The position numbers were made by a program, and so were the translations under genes. The notes under the pieces are model-generated. The model saw only the letters and a program-made list of their open reading frames with translations. It made no database searches and was not told the DNA's origin. Positions 44,006 through 53,677 of a DNA stretch of 64,000 nucleotides are shown piece after piece. The DNA is from Bacteroides sp. (GTDB lineage: Bacteria; Bacteroidota; Bacteroidia; Bacteroidales; Bacteroidaceae). Position 1 is the first letter of the stretch. Every line of letters starts with the position of its first letter. The DNA lies in NCBI GenBank assembly GCA_021202275.1, contig JAJQDI010000028.1, forward strand, positions 129,347 through 193,346, given 5' to 3'.

Positions 44006-47000
44006 ATGAGTTTACTGAACGTAGGATTGGATATAGGTTCCACTACCGCGAAAGCGGTAGTGACGGACTCTGAAGGTCAGCTTATTTTTTTCAGATATAT
44101 ACGACATCATGCCGATGTCTTTTCCGTAGTGATATCCCTTTTGCGTGAGATCTCCCCCTATGCAGGTTCCGAACCGGTTTCGTTCACCCTGACCGGTTCG
44201 GTCGGGTTAGGTATGGCCGAGAAATACTCCCTTCCTTTTGTGCAGGAGGTGGTTGCGGCTACCCGATGGGTTGAAACACTCCATCCTCAGGTCTCTACCC
44301 TGATCGATATAGGAGGCGAGGATACGAAGATCGTTTATTTCCGTGAAGGAGGAGCTTCCGAATTGCGTATGAATGGTAATTGCGCGGGGGGTACCGGAGC
44401 TTTCATCGATCAGATGGCGTTGTTGCTGGGCATTTCCGTGGAGGAGATGGACGCGTATGCCTCCCGTTCTTCCCGTATCTATCCGATTGCTTCGCGGTGT
44501 GGAGTATTTTCCAAAACAGACGTGCAGAACCTAATCAGTAAACATGTGGATAAAGCGGATATCGTGGCTTCCGTTTTTCGGGCGGTAGCTGTACAGACCG
44601 TAACTACCTTGTCTCACGGATGCGATGTGAAACCTTCCGTACTTCTTTGTGGCGGTCCGCTGAGTTTTATCTCCGGTCTCAGGAAAGCATTTATGGATTA
44701 TCTTCAGCTTCCGGCCACAGATTTTGTGATCCCCGAACATTCGCATCTGATCCCTGCCTGGGGAGCTGCTCTATGCTCCTGCGAAGAACAAAAGGTCAGG
44801 CTGGCAGAGTTGTTGACACTGCTGGAAAACGATATGCAGGTAAAACCAGTGAAAGCGGCAGGTCGTCTGAAACCCATTTTCAGTTCGGAAGAAGAATACA
44901 AGGCCTGGAAGCAGGAAAAAGGATCCTTTCATATAGACAGAGCCTCCCTGGCCCAACATACAGGACCGGGCTACCTGGGGATTGATTCGGGCTCTACTAC
45001 CACCAAGATCGTAGTGATCGACAGTCGGGAACGTTTGCTCTTTTCTTATTATACATCCAATAACGGCGATCCTGTGCAGGCGGTGAAAGAAGGATTGCGC
45101 CAGTTGCAACAGGAGTGTGAGCAGACAGGTTGCTCCCTGGAACTGTATGGCGGATGTTCTACCGGGTATGGAGAAGACCTGATCAAAGCCGCGTTCCGGT
45201 TAGATACCGGGGTGATCGAAACCATGGCTCATTATATGGCGGCGCGTCATATACGGCCTGATGTCTCTTTCATTCTGGATATAGGCGGACAGGACATGAA
45301 GGCCATTTTTACCGACAAGGGATTGCTCTCCAGGATGGAGATCAATGAGGCCTGTTCGTCGGGTTGCGGTTCGTTTCTTGAAACCTTTGCCCGGACGCTG
45401 GAATATGAAGTCCCGGATTTTGCCCGTCTGGCGTGTACCGCTTCCGCACCCTGCGATCTGGGTACCCGATGTACGGTATTTATGAATTCAAAAGTGAAGC
45501 AGGTCTTGCGCGAAGGAGCCTCTGTCGGGGATATTGCCGCGGGATTGTCCTATTCGGTGGTGAAGAACTGCCTCTACAAGGTATTGAAACTTAAAGACAC
45601 CTCGGAGATGGGTGATACGATTGTGGTACAGGGAGGAACTTTACGTAACGACTCCATTGTACGCGCATTGGAGTTGCTGACCGGAAAAACGGTCTACAGG
45701 AGTGACTTGCCCGAACTGATGGGAGCGTACGGATGCGCGTTGTATGCCCAAACCGTTCCGGGAAGAAAAGTCTCTGTCCCGCGATTGCTGGAACGGACCT
45801 CCTGTGAGATCCGCACGATCCGTTGCAGGGGGTGCGAGAACCGTTGTTTGGTACAGAGTTACCGCTTTTCTGCGGAAAATGTGTATTATGCGGGTAATAA
45901 ATGTGAGAAGATCTTCTCCAATCGGGGCAATCAGGTCTCGGGAGGATACAATGTATATACGGATAAGTACCGGCTCCTGTTCGAACGGCCTGTAACCGGC
46001 AGGGGGGACTTTACCATCGGTATTCCCCGTTGTTTGCACATGTATGAAGAGTATCCTTTCTGGCATGCCTTGTTCGAAGCCTGTGGGATACGTATCGTGC
46101 TGTCCGAATGTTCCACTTTTCCTTCTTACGAAGCCGGGGTGCACTCGGTGATGTCGGATAATATCTGTTTTCCCGCCAAATTGGTGCATAGTCATATCTA
46201 TGATCTGATGGCTAAGAAAGTAGATCGGATCTTCTTTCCGTATGTCATTTATGAAAAAATGGAAGGAAAGGGTGGTATGGACAGTTTCAATTGTCCCATC
46301 GTCAGTGGCTATTCGGATGTGATCAAAAGTGCCATTACTCCGGATATTCCGGTAGACGCGCCAGTGATCTCATTCAAAGACAGAAAATTGCTGGCGCGGC
46401 AGTGCCGGGAATATCTGTCTGCGCTTCCGATAGATCCGGCGTTGATCCCTGCCGCTATTTCCCATGCGTGGAAAGCTCAGGAAGAGTATGAACGGGAACT
46501 GTTGGAGGTCAACCGTACATGTTACCAACAGGCTTGCGAGCAAGGAGCGCTGGTGGTGCTTCTGGCTGGCCGGCCTTATCATACCGATCCGCTTATCCAG
46601 CACAAACTGGCCGATCTGATTGCGGCTATGGGGGTGACTGTGCTCACCGAAGACATCGCGCGCAGGGAAGATTCGCCGGGGAAGGAGGAGAGTCATTTCA
46701 TCTCGCGTTGGGCATACGCCGGCAGGATCATGAAGGCCGCGCGCTGGGCGACCCTGCAACCACAGGAAATACACTACATGCAAATGACCTCGTTCGGATG
46801 CGGACCGGATGCTTTTTTACTGGATGAGGTAGGTGCCCTGCTGCGTAGGTACGGAAAAGCCTTCACCTTGTTGAAGATAGATGATGTCAACAACATCGGA
46901 TCTCTCAAGCTCAGGGTGCGTTCGGTGATTGAGAGCCTGCGGTTCAGCCGGAAAGAGGCTCGGCCACCTCTGCCTTTTGTCACTACGGCGAGTTATGAAA

Positions 47001-48208
47001 AGCCTGACCGGAAACGGAAGATCATCGCTCCCCATTTCACCGGGTTCATTTCTCCTTTGCTACCCGCTATCTTCGAGCTGGCAGGCTATGAGATGGAGAT
47101 CCTGCCTCCCAGTGATACGGAGTCTGCGGAATACGGTCTCCGGTATGCCAACAACGAGGTGTGTTACCCCGCCACGCTGGTGGTCGGAGACATCCTGAAA
47201 GCATTACGCGGCGGAGCCTATGATCCGGCACAAACGGCTGTGGCCATCACTCAGACAGGCGGGCAGTGCCGGGCGTCAAGTTACATTTCCCTGATCAAAA
47301 AGGCCATGGCAGATGCCGGATTCGCGGAGGTGCCGGTCATATCCATAGCCATGGGTAGCGGGCTTGTCAACGAGCAACCCGGTTTCCGGATAGATTGGCT
47401 GCGCGTATTGCCTATGGTGGTTACCACCGTTCTCTACAGCGATTGTATCTCCAAATTCTACTATGCCTCTGTGGTACGGGAGAAATCATGTGGAGAGGCT
47501 ACCCGGTTGCGGGATCATTATCTGGATGCTGCCCGCCCTGTGATTGTAAAGAACGATCGTAAACAGTTGATCCGTCTGTTGGCTGAGGCAGCTACAGCGT
47601 TTGACCGGATCGTCAGAGAAGATGTGTGTCTGCCTAAGGTGGGTATTGTCGGAGAGATCTATCTGAAATATAATTCATTCTCTCACAAAGACATTGTGCG
47701 CTGGCTGGTGGATCGGCGGATAGAGGTAATACCTCCTTTGCTCACTCCCTTTTTCCTGCAAAGCTTTGTGAACACCCAAGTGAACAGGCAAACTTATCTG
47801 GAGCGGACAACGGTACCCGGGTTTGTGGTAACAGGGGTTTATAAACTCATCAGCAGGCACATTGCCCGGATCAACCGGGAAGCTGCCGCTTTCCGGTATT
47901 TCACCCCGTTTACCGATATTTTCGAAGAGGCTCATCATGCCAGGGAAGTGGTTTCGTTATCTGCTCAGTTCGGGGAGGGATGGTTGTTGCCTGCGGAGGT
48001 GATTTCCTGTGCCAGGAGCGGTCATTACAATGTGATCAGTCTGCAACCGTTTGGATGCATAGCCAATCATGTTATCTCTAAAGGGATCGAGAAACGGATC
48101 AAATCCCTTTATCCCCGGATGAATCTGCTTTCCCTGGATTTTGACAGCGGTGTGAGTGATGTGAATGTGATCAATCGTCTGTTGTTGTTTATTAATCATT
48201 TGAAATAA
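44006..48208 (+). CDS. Giant 2-hydroxyacyl-CoA dehydratase activase-type fusion protein
   Basis: A 1400-residue cytosolic protein. It carries two tandem ASKHA/BadF-type ATPase domains: GLDIGSTTAKAVVTD with NGNCAGGTGAFIDQMALLLG (about residues 6-255), and GIDSGSTTTKIVVID with NEACSSGCGSFLETFARTL (about 325-575). A Cys-rich linker follows (IRCRGCENRCLVQ), then a DUF2229-type region (IPRCLHMYEEYPFWHALFEACGI) and a C-terminal HgdB/HgdC-like region (about 1000-1400). Activases of this family use ATP and a [4Fe-4S] cluster held by conserved Cys to reduce (R)-2-hydroxyacyl-CoA dehydratases. Fused forms of this kind are widespread in anaerobes but their substrates are unknown. The next gene, a TetR regulator, starts 9 bases after it. 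Confidence 0.88.
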   Translation: MSLLNVGLDIGSTTAKAVVTDSEGQLIFFRYIRHHADVFSVVISLLREISPYAGSEPVSFTLTGSVGLGMAEKYSLPFVQEVVAATRWVETLHPQVSTLIDIGGEDTKIVYFREGGASELRMNGNCAGGTGAFIDQMALLLGISVEEMDAYASRSSRIYPIASRCGVFSKTDVQNLISKHVDKADIVASVFRAVAVQTVTTLSHGCDVKPSVLLCGGPLSFISGLRKAFMDYLQLPATDFVIPEHSHLIPAWGAALCSCEEQKVRLAELLTLLENDMQVKPVKAAGRLKPIFSSEEEYKAWKQEKGSFHIDRASLAQHTGPGYLGIDSGSTTTKIVVIDSRERLLFSYYTSNNGDPVQAVKEGLRQLQQECEQTGCSLELYGGCSTGYGEDLIKAAFRLDTGVIETMAHYMAARHIRPDVSFILDIGGQDMKAIFTDKGLLSRMEINEACSSGCGSFLETFARTLEYEVPDFARLACTASAPCDLGTRCTVFMNSKVKQVLREGASVGDIAAGLSYSVVKNCLYKVLKLKDTSEMGDTIVVQGGTLRNDSIVRALELLTGKTVYRSDLPELMGAYGCALYAQTVPGRKVSVPRLLERTSCEIRTIRCRGCENRCLVQSYRFSAENVYYAGNKCEKIFSNRGNQVSGGYNVYTDKYRLLFERPVTGRGDFTIGIPRCLHMYEEYPFWHALFEACGIRIVLSECSTFPSYEAGVHSVMSDNICFPAKLVHSHIYDLMAKKVDRIFFPYVIYEKMEGKGGMDSFNCPIVSGYSDVIKSAITPDIPVDAPVISFKDRKLLARQCREYLSALPIDPALIPAAISHAWKAQEEYERELLEVNRTCYQQACEQGALVVLLAGRPYHTDPLIQHKLADLIAAMGVTVLTEDIARREDSPGKEESHFISRWAYAGRIMKAARWATLQPQEIHYMQMTSFGCGPDAFLLDEVGALLRRYGKAFTLLKIDDVNNIGSLKLRVRSVIESLRFSRKEARPPLPFVTTASYEKPDRKRKIIAPHFTGFISPLLPAIFELAGYEMEILPPSDTESAEYGLRYANNEVCYPATLVVGDILKALRGGAYDPAQTAVAITQTGGQCRASSYISLIKKAMADAGFAEVPVISIAMGSGLVNEQPGFRIDWLRVLPMVVTTVLYSDCISKFYYASVVREKSCGEATRLRDHYLDAARPVIVKNDRKQLIRLLAEAATAFDRIVREDVCLPKVGIVGEIYLKYNSFSHKDIVRWLVDRRIEVIPPLLTPFFLQSFVNTQVNRQTYLERTTVPGFVVTGVYKLISRHIARINREAAAFRYFTPFTDIFEEAHHAREVVSLSAQFGEGWLLPAEVISCARSGHYNVISLQPFGCIANHVISKGIEKRIKSLYPRMNLLSLDFDSGVSDVNVINRLLLFINHLK

Positions 48209-48216
48209 AAATACAT

Positions 48217-48831
48217 ATGGCATCTGTACAGACTCCTGAGGAGAAAATAGTAGAAGTGGCCCGTCGGCTCTTTGTAGCGAATGGGTATCACAAGACCCAT
48301 ATGAGTGCGATTGCCGCTGCCGCCAGTATCAATCGTCCTACCTTACATTATTATTATCGTACCAAGGAAAAAATGTTCCAGGCCGTATTTGGCTCTTTGG
48401 TAACCTCTTTTCTTCCCCGTATACAGGTGATATTCTGCCAGGAGACCCCTTTTATGGAGAAGATAGAGAAAGTGGTAGACGCGTACATCCGTATATTTAA
48501 TGAGAACCCCGATCTGCCGGGTTTTATCATGGATGAAGCCCGGAGAGATATGCCTCATCTGATGCATACGATACAGTCTCTGCATCTGGAAAGTTACATG
48601 GAAGATGTGCTGCAGGTGGTACGCAAAGAGATGGAAGCCGGTCGTATACGTACTGTACCTGTATCGGTACTGTTTGTGACTTTCTACAGTCAGTTGATCT
48701 ATCCTTTTTTGTCCAGACCCATTATCTTATCTCTGTTTTACGATAAGGAAGAGGAGTTTACACAGTTTCTTGCCGATTGGAAAACAAATTTTCTGCGTCA
48801 GATGCGTTGTTTGCTGGATGTTCGTGAGTAA
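48217..48831 (+). CDS. TetR/AcrR-family transcriptional regulator
   Basis: A 204-residue regulator. The N-terminal HTH is clear (EEKIVEVARRLFVANGYHKTHMSAIAAAASINRPTLHYYYRTKEKMFQAVF), and the C-terminal two thirds form the variable helical ligand-binding and dimer domain. It is encoded 9 bases after the dehydratase-activase fusion, so the two genes form an operon, and it may control it in response to an acyl-CoA or related ligand; that is an inference from position. A convergent sulfatase gene follows. Confidence 0.93.
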   Translation: MASVQTPEEKIVEVARRLFVANGYHKTHMSAIAAAASINRPTLHYYYRTKEKMFQAVFGSLVTSFLPRIQVIFCQETPFMEKIEKVVDAYIRIFNENPDLPGFIMDEARRDMPHLMHTIQSLHLESYMEDVLQVVRKEMEAGRIRTVPVSVLFVTFYSQLIYPFLSRPIILSLFYDKEEEFTQFLADWKTNFLRQMRCLLDVRE

Positions 48832-48910
48832 AGGAAAACCATAAAGTGGATGCGAAAATATTCCGGTGAGCAGGAATGAGAGCCGTTGGTTCAGTACATC
48901 GTAAATCTCT

Positions 48911-50359
48911 TCATTGGGCTGTTGCTCCCTCGTGATGCGGATAGCCCGGTGTATGCCGCCTCCATTGCGGATCGGCTTTTACGTTCAGGCTCCGGTAGTC
49001 GTCTGCTGTACGCAGGATATAATCTTCCAGCATCTCCCGATGTGCTTCCAGTACCTCTTTACAGGATCCATCCCGTGCCAGGTTCCTGGTCTCTCCCGGA
49101 TCGTTGCGGAGATCATACAACTCTTCTCCTTCTCCTTCGAGATAGTGGGTGTATTTATAGTGCGGACTGCGGATCATCCGTCCGGGGGAGACAATGACTT
49201 CGTATTCACTGTGCCATTCGGATACGACATACGGATGACGTCTTTTCTGTTCTTTCCCCCATAAGAAAGGGGCGAGGCTGATCCCCGGTTTTTCCAGGGG
49301 AATATCTATACCCGCCAATTCGCACAGAGTAGGCAACAGATCTGTGGTTGGATGTGTGAGCAGTTCTTTCACCGGATTTTCTCTTTTTACGATTCCCGGA
49401 CCGGCGAAAATAAAAGGAACATTGGTGATCTCTTCGTAAAAACTGATCTGTTTGGTGACCATCCGGTGTGAAGCCATTCCGTCTCCATGGTCCGACAAGA
49501 TCACGACAATGGTGTTTTTACCGGCTGGGGTAGCATATAAAGTTTCCAAGAGGTGTCCGATCTGTCGGGAAACCATGCGTGTATAGTGCTGGAACGCGGC
49601 AATGTAATGCCTGTAATTCTCTTCGCTCCAATGAGCAGCCTGTGTCATGCGCCTGTGACTGCAACAGATATACTGGATCGGAACGGGGAGTGCCTCCCAG
49701 TCACTGACCTCGAAATTCTCAGGAAGCTCGGGCAGCGGTCCGTCGAAAGAAGGATTGATATGCTCTCCTTCGTATGTACCTACATACCCGCATATGTTAT
49801 GTGGGTTCAGGAAGTCGGCGATGCAGATGAATGGCTGCTCGGGAGCGGAAGAGAGAAAAGCAGTCACATCTTCGCAGGTACCCACATCCAGATAGCTGTC
49901 TTTGTTGAGTGGGAATTCCGGATCGTCGAATGGCCGGGCTACCGGTTCCTTATGTGTAAATCCCCGCAACGCTCCCATATCGTGCGTCTTACCAAAATGA
50001 ACAGCGCGATATCCCTGAGAAGAGAAGATGCTTCCCAGGGTAGGTATATGTTCGGGTAGGTGTGGATTGATGGTGTCTCCGGAATTGGAACGGATACGGG
50101 TCTGGTGAGGCATCAGACCACTCCATAACCCCGCGCGTGAAGGTTGACTCAGGGGGCAGCCTACATACGCGTTTGCAAACACAACTCCCTGTTCGGCGAT
50201 GCGATCGATGGCAGGAGTGCACCCTTCCGTTTCTCCGTAAGCACCTGTGACGCGTTGGGTCAGGTGGTCACATTGGATGATCAGGAAGTTGGGGCGTTCC
50301 TGTGCGGTGATACACTGGGAGAAGGGAAAGAGAGTCAGCAACGGATAAAAAGCTTTCAT
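48911..50359 (-). CDS. Ser-type arylsulfatase family S1, secreted
   Basis: A 482-residue sulfatase. Start at 50359 gives a signal peptide (MKAFYPLLTLFPFSQCITAQ); the longer frame adds 18 residues before it. Metal-binding Asp is in NFLIIQCDHL. The nucleophile motif reads S-Q-P-S-R-A-G (in GCPLSQPSRAGLWSG), so the formylglycine would come from Ser, which needs an anaerobic radical SAM maturase encoded elsewhere. Further motifs are AVHFGKTHD, VILSDHGDGMASHRMVTKQISFYEE, and PFIFAGPGI. The target may be a host sulfated glycan (mucin or glycosaminoglycan). No SusCD or other glycosidase gene flanks it. Confidence 0.92.
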   Translation of the reverse strand: MKAFYPLLTLFPFSQCITAQERPNFLIIQCDHLTQRVTGAYGETEGCTPAIDRIAEQGVVFANAYVGCPLSQPSRAGLWSGLMPHQTRIRSNSGDTINPHLPEHIPTLGSIFSSQGYRAVHFGKTHDMGALRGFTHKEPVARPFDDPEFPLNKDSYLDVGTCEDVTAFLSSAPEQPFICIADFLNPHNICGYVGTYEGEHINPSFDGPLPELPENFEVSDWEALPVPIQYICCSHRRMTQAAHWSEENYRHYIAAFQHYTRMVSRQIGHLLETLYATPAGKNTIVVILSDHGDGMASHRMVTKQISFYEEITNVPFIFAGPGIVKRENPVKELLTHPTTDLLPTLCELAGIDIPLEKPGISLAPFLWGKEQKRRHPYVVSEWHSEYEVIVSPGRMIRSPHYKYTHYLEGEGEELYDLRNDPGETRNLARDGSCKEVLEAHREMLEDYILRTADDYRSLNVKADPQWRRHTPGYPHHEGATAQ

Positions 50360-50716
50360 AAGGTGGTATGAGATAAGGGTTGTTTCCGGAGTAAAAATAG
50401 GAAAGACATTCATAAACCTGTTTCAAAATTGTAGAAAAACCTATCAAAAAACTTCAAAAGCAGAACATCTTTTCCGGAGATTTGTATTTTCCGGATCAGT
50501 ATGAGTGCTTCCTTTCCTGTAAACTTTAGAAAGAGTAGAAAATCTTTTCTGAAGTTCTGGTTATAGCGAACCAGGCAGATAAGTTACAGAAACCAGGCTG
50601 GTTTTTCTGTCTGAACCACAAAAGAAAGAGGATACATCTGTGGAAATGAAATATTAATTTTTACTTATACAGGATAGTTTTTTGTACCGATATGGGACAT
50701 CTCTGGCAAAAATTGC

Positions 50717-50724
50717 TATCTTTG
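50717..50724 (+). promoter_or_regulatory. Promoter -7 box of a candidate non-coding RNA
   Basis: TATCTTTG in a gene-free region, followed by structured sequence with a terminator about 200 bases on. Confidence 0.5.
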
Positions 50725-50729
50725 CAAAG

Positions 50730-50934
50730 CGAAGAATAGCATTCTTTGTGAAGATCTGTAGATAGATAAGTGTAGAAAACCAAGAAATTGGATCTATATA
50801 TGCCAAAAGACTGGACGGGCTTGATGAACTACAACTATGTATAGTAAAAGGTGCCGGGTGGGCAACCACTCCGGAACCTATATAACCAGATGTAAAAAGT
50901 AAAGGAAAGACTGCTTGTGAAAGTGGTCTTTTTT
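50730..50934 (+). ncRNA. Candidate non-coding RNA with GNRA-capped hairpins
   Basis: Begins just after a -7 box and ends at a terminator (AAAGAC...GTCTTT plus T-tract, 50905-50934). In between are hairpins AAGAAT/ATTCTT (50731-50745), CCAA-GAAA-TTGG (near 50780-50791), ACTAT/ATAGT, and a strong stem GGTGCCGGGTGG-GCAA-CCACTCCGGAACC (50850-50878 with mismatches). No reading frame of useful length. Possible identities are an uncharacterised Bacteroidales RNA or a known class I cannot recognise by eye. Confidence 0.5.
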
Positions 50935-51129
50935 GTTGTGTGACACGCGATAGTTCCCCCGACCTTTTACAGGCGCCGTCCGGAGGTCTCTTTTCTTTTT
51001 GTCCGAAGAATAGGAAACAGAAGATCACAACAAATAAAGGTATAAGAAAGTTGTCACATGAACAGATTATTACCTTTTTTATAGACTGGATGTAACCCCA
51101 TCCTATTCCCATGATCTGTTTCCCTCTGT

Positions 51130-51314
51130 GTTCCCCGAAGGGGATATATCAGTAGCCCGGTGGTAAAGTGAACTGTGGTCAATACATATTCTATATGCAA
51201 CCTTTTTAAGATTGCCCCTTATATATCTGTTTACCCAGGATAGCTTTGGTTCGTTTCACTGTCGTTCCGCTCTCCAAAAGTAATTCCGGCATGGATATAT
51301 TCCCTTCGGGGAAC
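51130..51314. repeat. Structured element with 21-base inverted arms
   Basis: GTTCCCCGAAGGGGATATATC (21 bases, 51130-51150) is complementary to 51294-51314 with a single G-U type mismatch. The 143-base interior contains a minus-strand TACTTTTG box (51275-51282). It may be a stem of a non-coding RNA or the remains of a small inverted-repeat element. Confidence 0.45.
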
Positions 51315-51533
51315 GCAAAGAACAGACTGGTATAGAGCCTGGCAACGGGTTAGAGCGAAACATACCTATTAGGTTGGTGAATATCCGGGAATCGAAAAAC
51401 GGAAAATATAAAAACAATTGATCTCTTAGCCTGACGCCTATGGCTACCTTGGGCCGGAACCGGTCCTTCCTTCAGAATTTTTAAATAGCTTCATTTCTTA
51501 TTTGGGGCCACCTCATCAGAAAGAAGAGAATAA

Positions 51534-51569
51534 AAAATGGGATATTTCCCTGAAGAAATATCCCATTTT
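51534..51569. terminator. Terminator of rho
   Basis: AAAATGGGATATTTC and GAAATATCCCATTTT form a 15-bp perfect hairpin with A/T flanks. It lies directly after the rho stop codon on the minus strand. Confidence 0.88.
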
Positions 51570-51592
51570 CCCTATAGGACCAGAATCATTTT

Positions 51593-53677
51593 TTAGCCAT
51601 TCATGCTCATTAGGAACTCATCATTGTCCCTTGTTTTTTCCAGACGGTCTTTCACAAAATCCATCGCTTCGATCGGATTCATGTCGGAAAGGTACTTGCG
51701 CAGGATCCACATGCGATCCAGGGTTTGCTTATCCAATAGAAGGTCGTCGCGGCGTGTGCTGGAAGCCACGATGTTCACAGCGGGGAAAATACGTTTGTTG
51801 GAAAGGTTACGATCGAGTTGTAACTCCATATTTCCCGTACCTTTGAATTCTTCAAAGATCACTTCGTCCATTTTCGAACCGGTGTCAATCAGAGCGGTAG
51901 CCAGAATGGTGAGTGAACCTCCGTTCTCAATGTTACGTGCGGCCCCGAAGAAACGTTTCGGACGGTGCAATGCGTTGGCGTCTACTCCACCGGAAAGTAC
52001 TTTTCCGGAGGCCGGCGAAACTGTATTGTATGCCCGTGCCAGACGTGTGATAGAGTCGAGGAAGATCACCACATCGTGTCCGCACTCTACCATGCGTTTG
52101 GCTTTCTCCAATACAATGCCAGCGATCTTCACATGGCGTTCGGCCGGTTCGTCAAAGGTAGATGCGATCACCTCCGCGTTTACGCTACGAGCCATATCTG
52201 TCACCTCTTCCGGACGTTCGTCGATCAGCAACATGATCATATATACCTCCGGGTGGTTGGCAGCGATGGCATTGGCAATGTCTTTCATCAGAAGCGTTTT
52301 ACCCGTTTTGGGCTGTGCCACGATCAGACCGCGTTGTCCTTTTCCGATCGGAGCAAAAAGGTCTACTACACGAGCCGACAGAGAATCCGAATAGCCTCCT
52401 TTGCACAACTTGAATTTCTCGTCCGGGAAAAGCGGAGTGAGGTGATCGAACGGTACACGATCGCGTACAAAAGCAGCGTCTCTGCCGTTTATCTTGGATA
52501 CTTTGACCAGTGGGAAGTATTTTTCTCCTTCTTTCGGCGGACGGATAATTCCTTCTACCACATCTCCGGTCTTCAGCCCGAAAAGTTTGATCTGTGATTG
52601 AGATACATAGATATCATCCGGAGAGGAGAGGTAATTGTAGTCGGACGAACGCAGGAACCCGTATCCATCCTGCATGATCTCCAGAACTCCGGTTCCGGTG
52701 AGGATGTCATCAAATTCATAAGGCTTTTCCTTTTCCACTACTTTTCGTTCCTGAGGTGCCTGTTGCGGATTGACCTGACGTTGATTGTTCGGGTTGCGGT
52801 TGTTATTGTTCTGATTTTGATTCTGGTTGAGGTTCTGGTTATTGGCCGGGTAATTGTTACCATTGCCATTTCCATTTCCGTTATTACCATTGTTCGGACG
52901 AACAATACGCGGGCGTTGCGGTTGCGCAGGAGCCTCCTGTACCGGAGCGGTTTCGGCTTTCGTCATTTCGAATTTTCCCAGCAATTCTGTCGGAAGTTCT
53001 ATCTTTTCGGATGGGAGATCTTCTATGGGAACAAAATCGTCTATCGCCTCTAACACAATGGGGGCTTCTTCTTTTACCGGTTCCGGTTTGGAAGGTTTTT
53101 TATTCTGTATTTTCTTCACTGCTTTGACAGGTTTTTCCGCTTCTGCCTCCTTAGGCTCCTGAAGCTGTGGTTCCTGAAGTTGTGGTTCCTGAGCCTCTTT
53201 GATTGCCGGAGCTGCTTCGGCTTCATTCGCAGTTGTATTTTCAACGATTTTCCGTGGACGACCTACTTTTCTTTTAGGCTGTTTGGCTGTAGCTTCCTGA
53301 GAGGCGGTAGCATCCTCTGTTTTTGCCTGGGAAGATTCTTTGGTCTTTGTTACAGGTTCGGCAGGAGCGGTTGCTTTGGCTGCTTTGGGAGTTGCTTCGG
53401 CTTTGGTTACTTCACCACTCTTGGCAGCAGACACCACTTTATCGGTATTCCCTTTTTTCACAGAGACGCGCGAACGTTGTTTTTTTTCTTCTTTGCGTTC
53501 TTCTTTTAATTTATCCGCGGCTACTTTTTTGGTAGCTCCCACAATGGCCTGCTCATCTAATATTTTGTAGACAAGTTCTTCTTTTTTAAAAGATTCAGCT
53601 TTTTTGATACCCAACTCCTGGGCAATAGTTTGAAGTTCCGACAAATTTTTGTCGTTCAATTGAATAATGTTATACAT
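51593..53677 (-). CDS. rho: Transcription termination factor Rho with disordered insertion
   Basis: A 694-residue hexameric RNA helicase that ends transcription of untranslated RNA. The N-terminal Rho_N domain (NLSELQTIAQELGIKKAESFKKEELVYKIL) is followed by about 250 residues of low-complexity Lys/Ala/Glu/Pro- and Asn/Gln-rich sequence (NNGNGNGNGNNYPANN...). Then come the cold-shock RNA-binding domain (GTGVLEIMQDGYGFLRSSDYNYL) and the ATPase core: Walker A AQPKTGKTLL, Walker B VVIFLDSITRLARAYN, and the late SNKRIFPAVNI block. E. coli Rho has 419 residues. In B. thetaiotaomicron a similar disordered region drives Rho condensates and is needed for gut fitness, so this insertion is probably functional. 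Confidence 0.97.
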   Translation of the reverse strand: MYNIIQLNDKNLSELQTIAQELGIKKAESFKKEELVYKILDEQAIVGATKKVAADKLKEERKEEKKQRSRVSVKKGNTDKVVSAAKSGEVTKAEATPKAAKATAPAEPVTKTKESSQAKTEDATASQEATAKQPKRKVGRPRKIVENTTANEAEAAPAIKEAQEPQLQEPQLQEPKEAEAEKPVKAVKKIQNKKPSKPEPVKEEAPIVLEAIDDFVPIEDLPSEKIELPTELLGKFEMTKAETAPVQEAPAQPQRPRIVRPNNGNNGNGNGNGNNYPANNQNLNQNQNQNNNNRNPNNQRQVNPQQAPQERKVVEKEKPYEFDDILTGTGVLEIMQDGYGFLRSSDYNYLSSPDDIYVSQSQIKLFGLKTGDVVEGIIRPPKEGEKYFPLVKVSKINGRDAAFVRDRVPFDHLTPLFPDEKFKLCKGGYSDSLSARVVDLFAPIGKGQRGLIVAQPKTGKTLLMKDIANAIAANHPEVYMIMLLIDERPEEVTDMARSVNAEVIASTFDEPAERHVKIAGIVLEKAKRMVECGHDVVIFLDSITRLARAYNTVSPASGKVLSGGVDANALHRPKRFFGAARNIENGGSLTILATALIDTGSKMDEVIFEEFKGTGNMELQLDRNLSNKRIFPAVNIVASSTRRDDLLLDKQTLDRMWILRKYLSDMNPIEAMDFVKDRLEKTRDNDEFLMSMNG

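Larger units (their letters stand above)
50360..51592. other. 1.2-kb region without a protein-coding gene
   Basis: No frame resembles a gene. It contains a candidate RNA (50730-50934), a structured inverted-repeat element (51130-51314) and the Rho terminator. The rest is A/T-rich or featureless. Confidence 0.5.

Noticed and set aside
50360..51592. Insertion sequence in the gap between sulfatase and rho
   Set aside because: Inverted arms are present, but no transposase remnant or target duplication was recognised.
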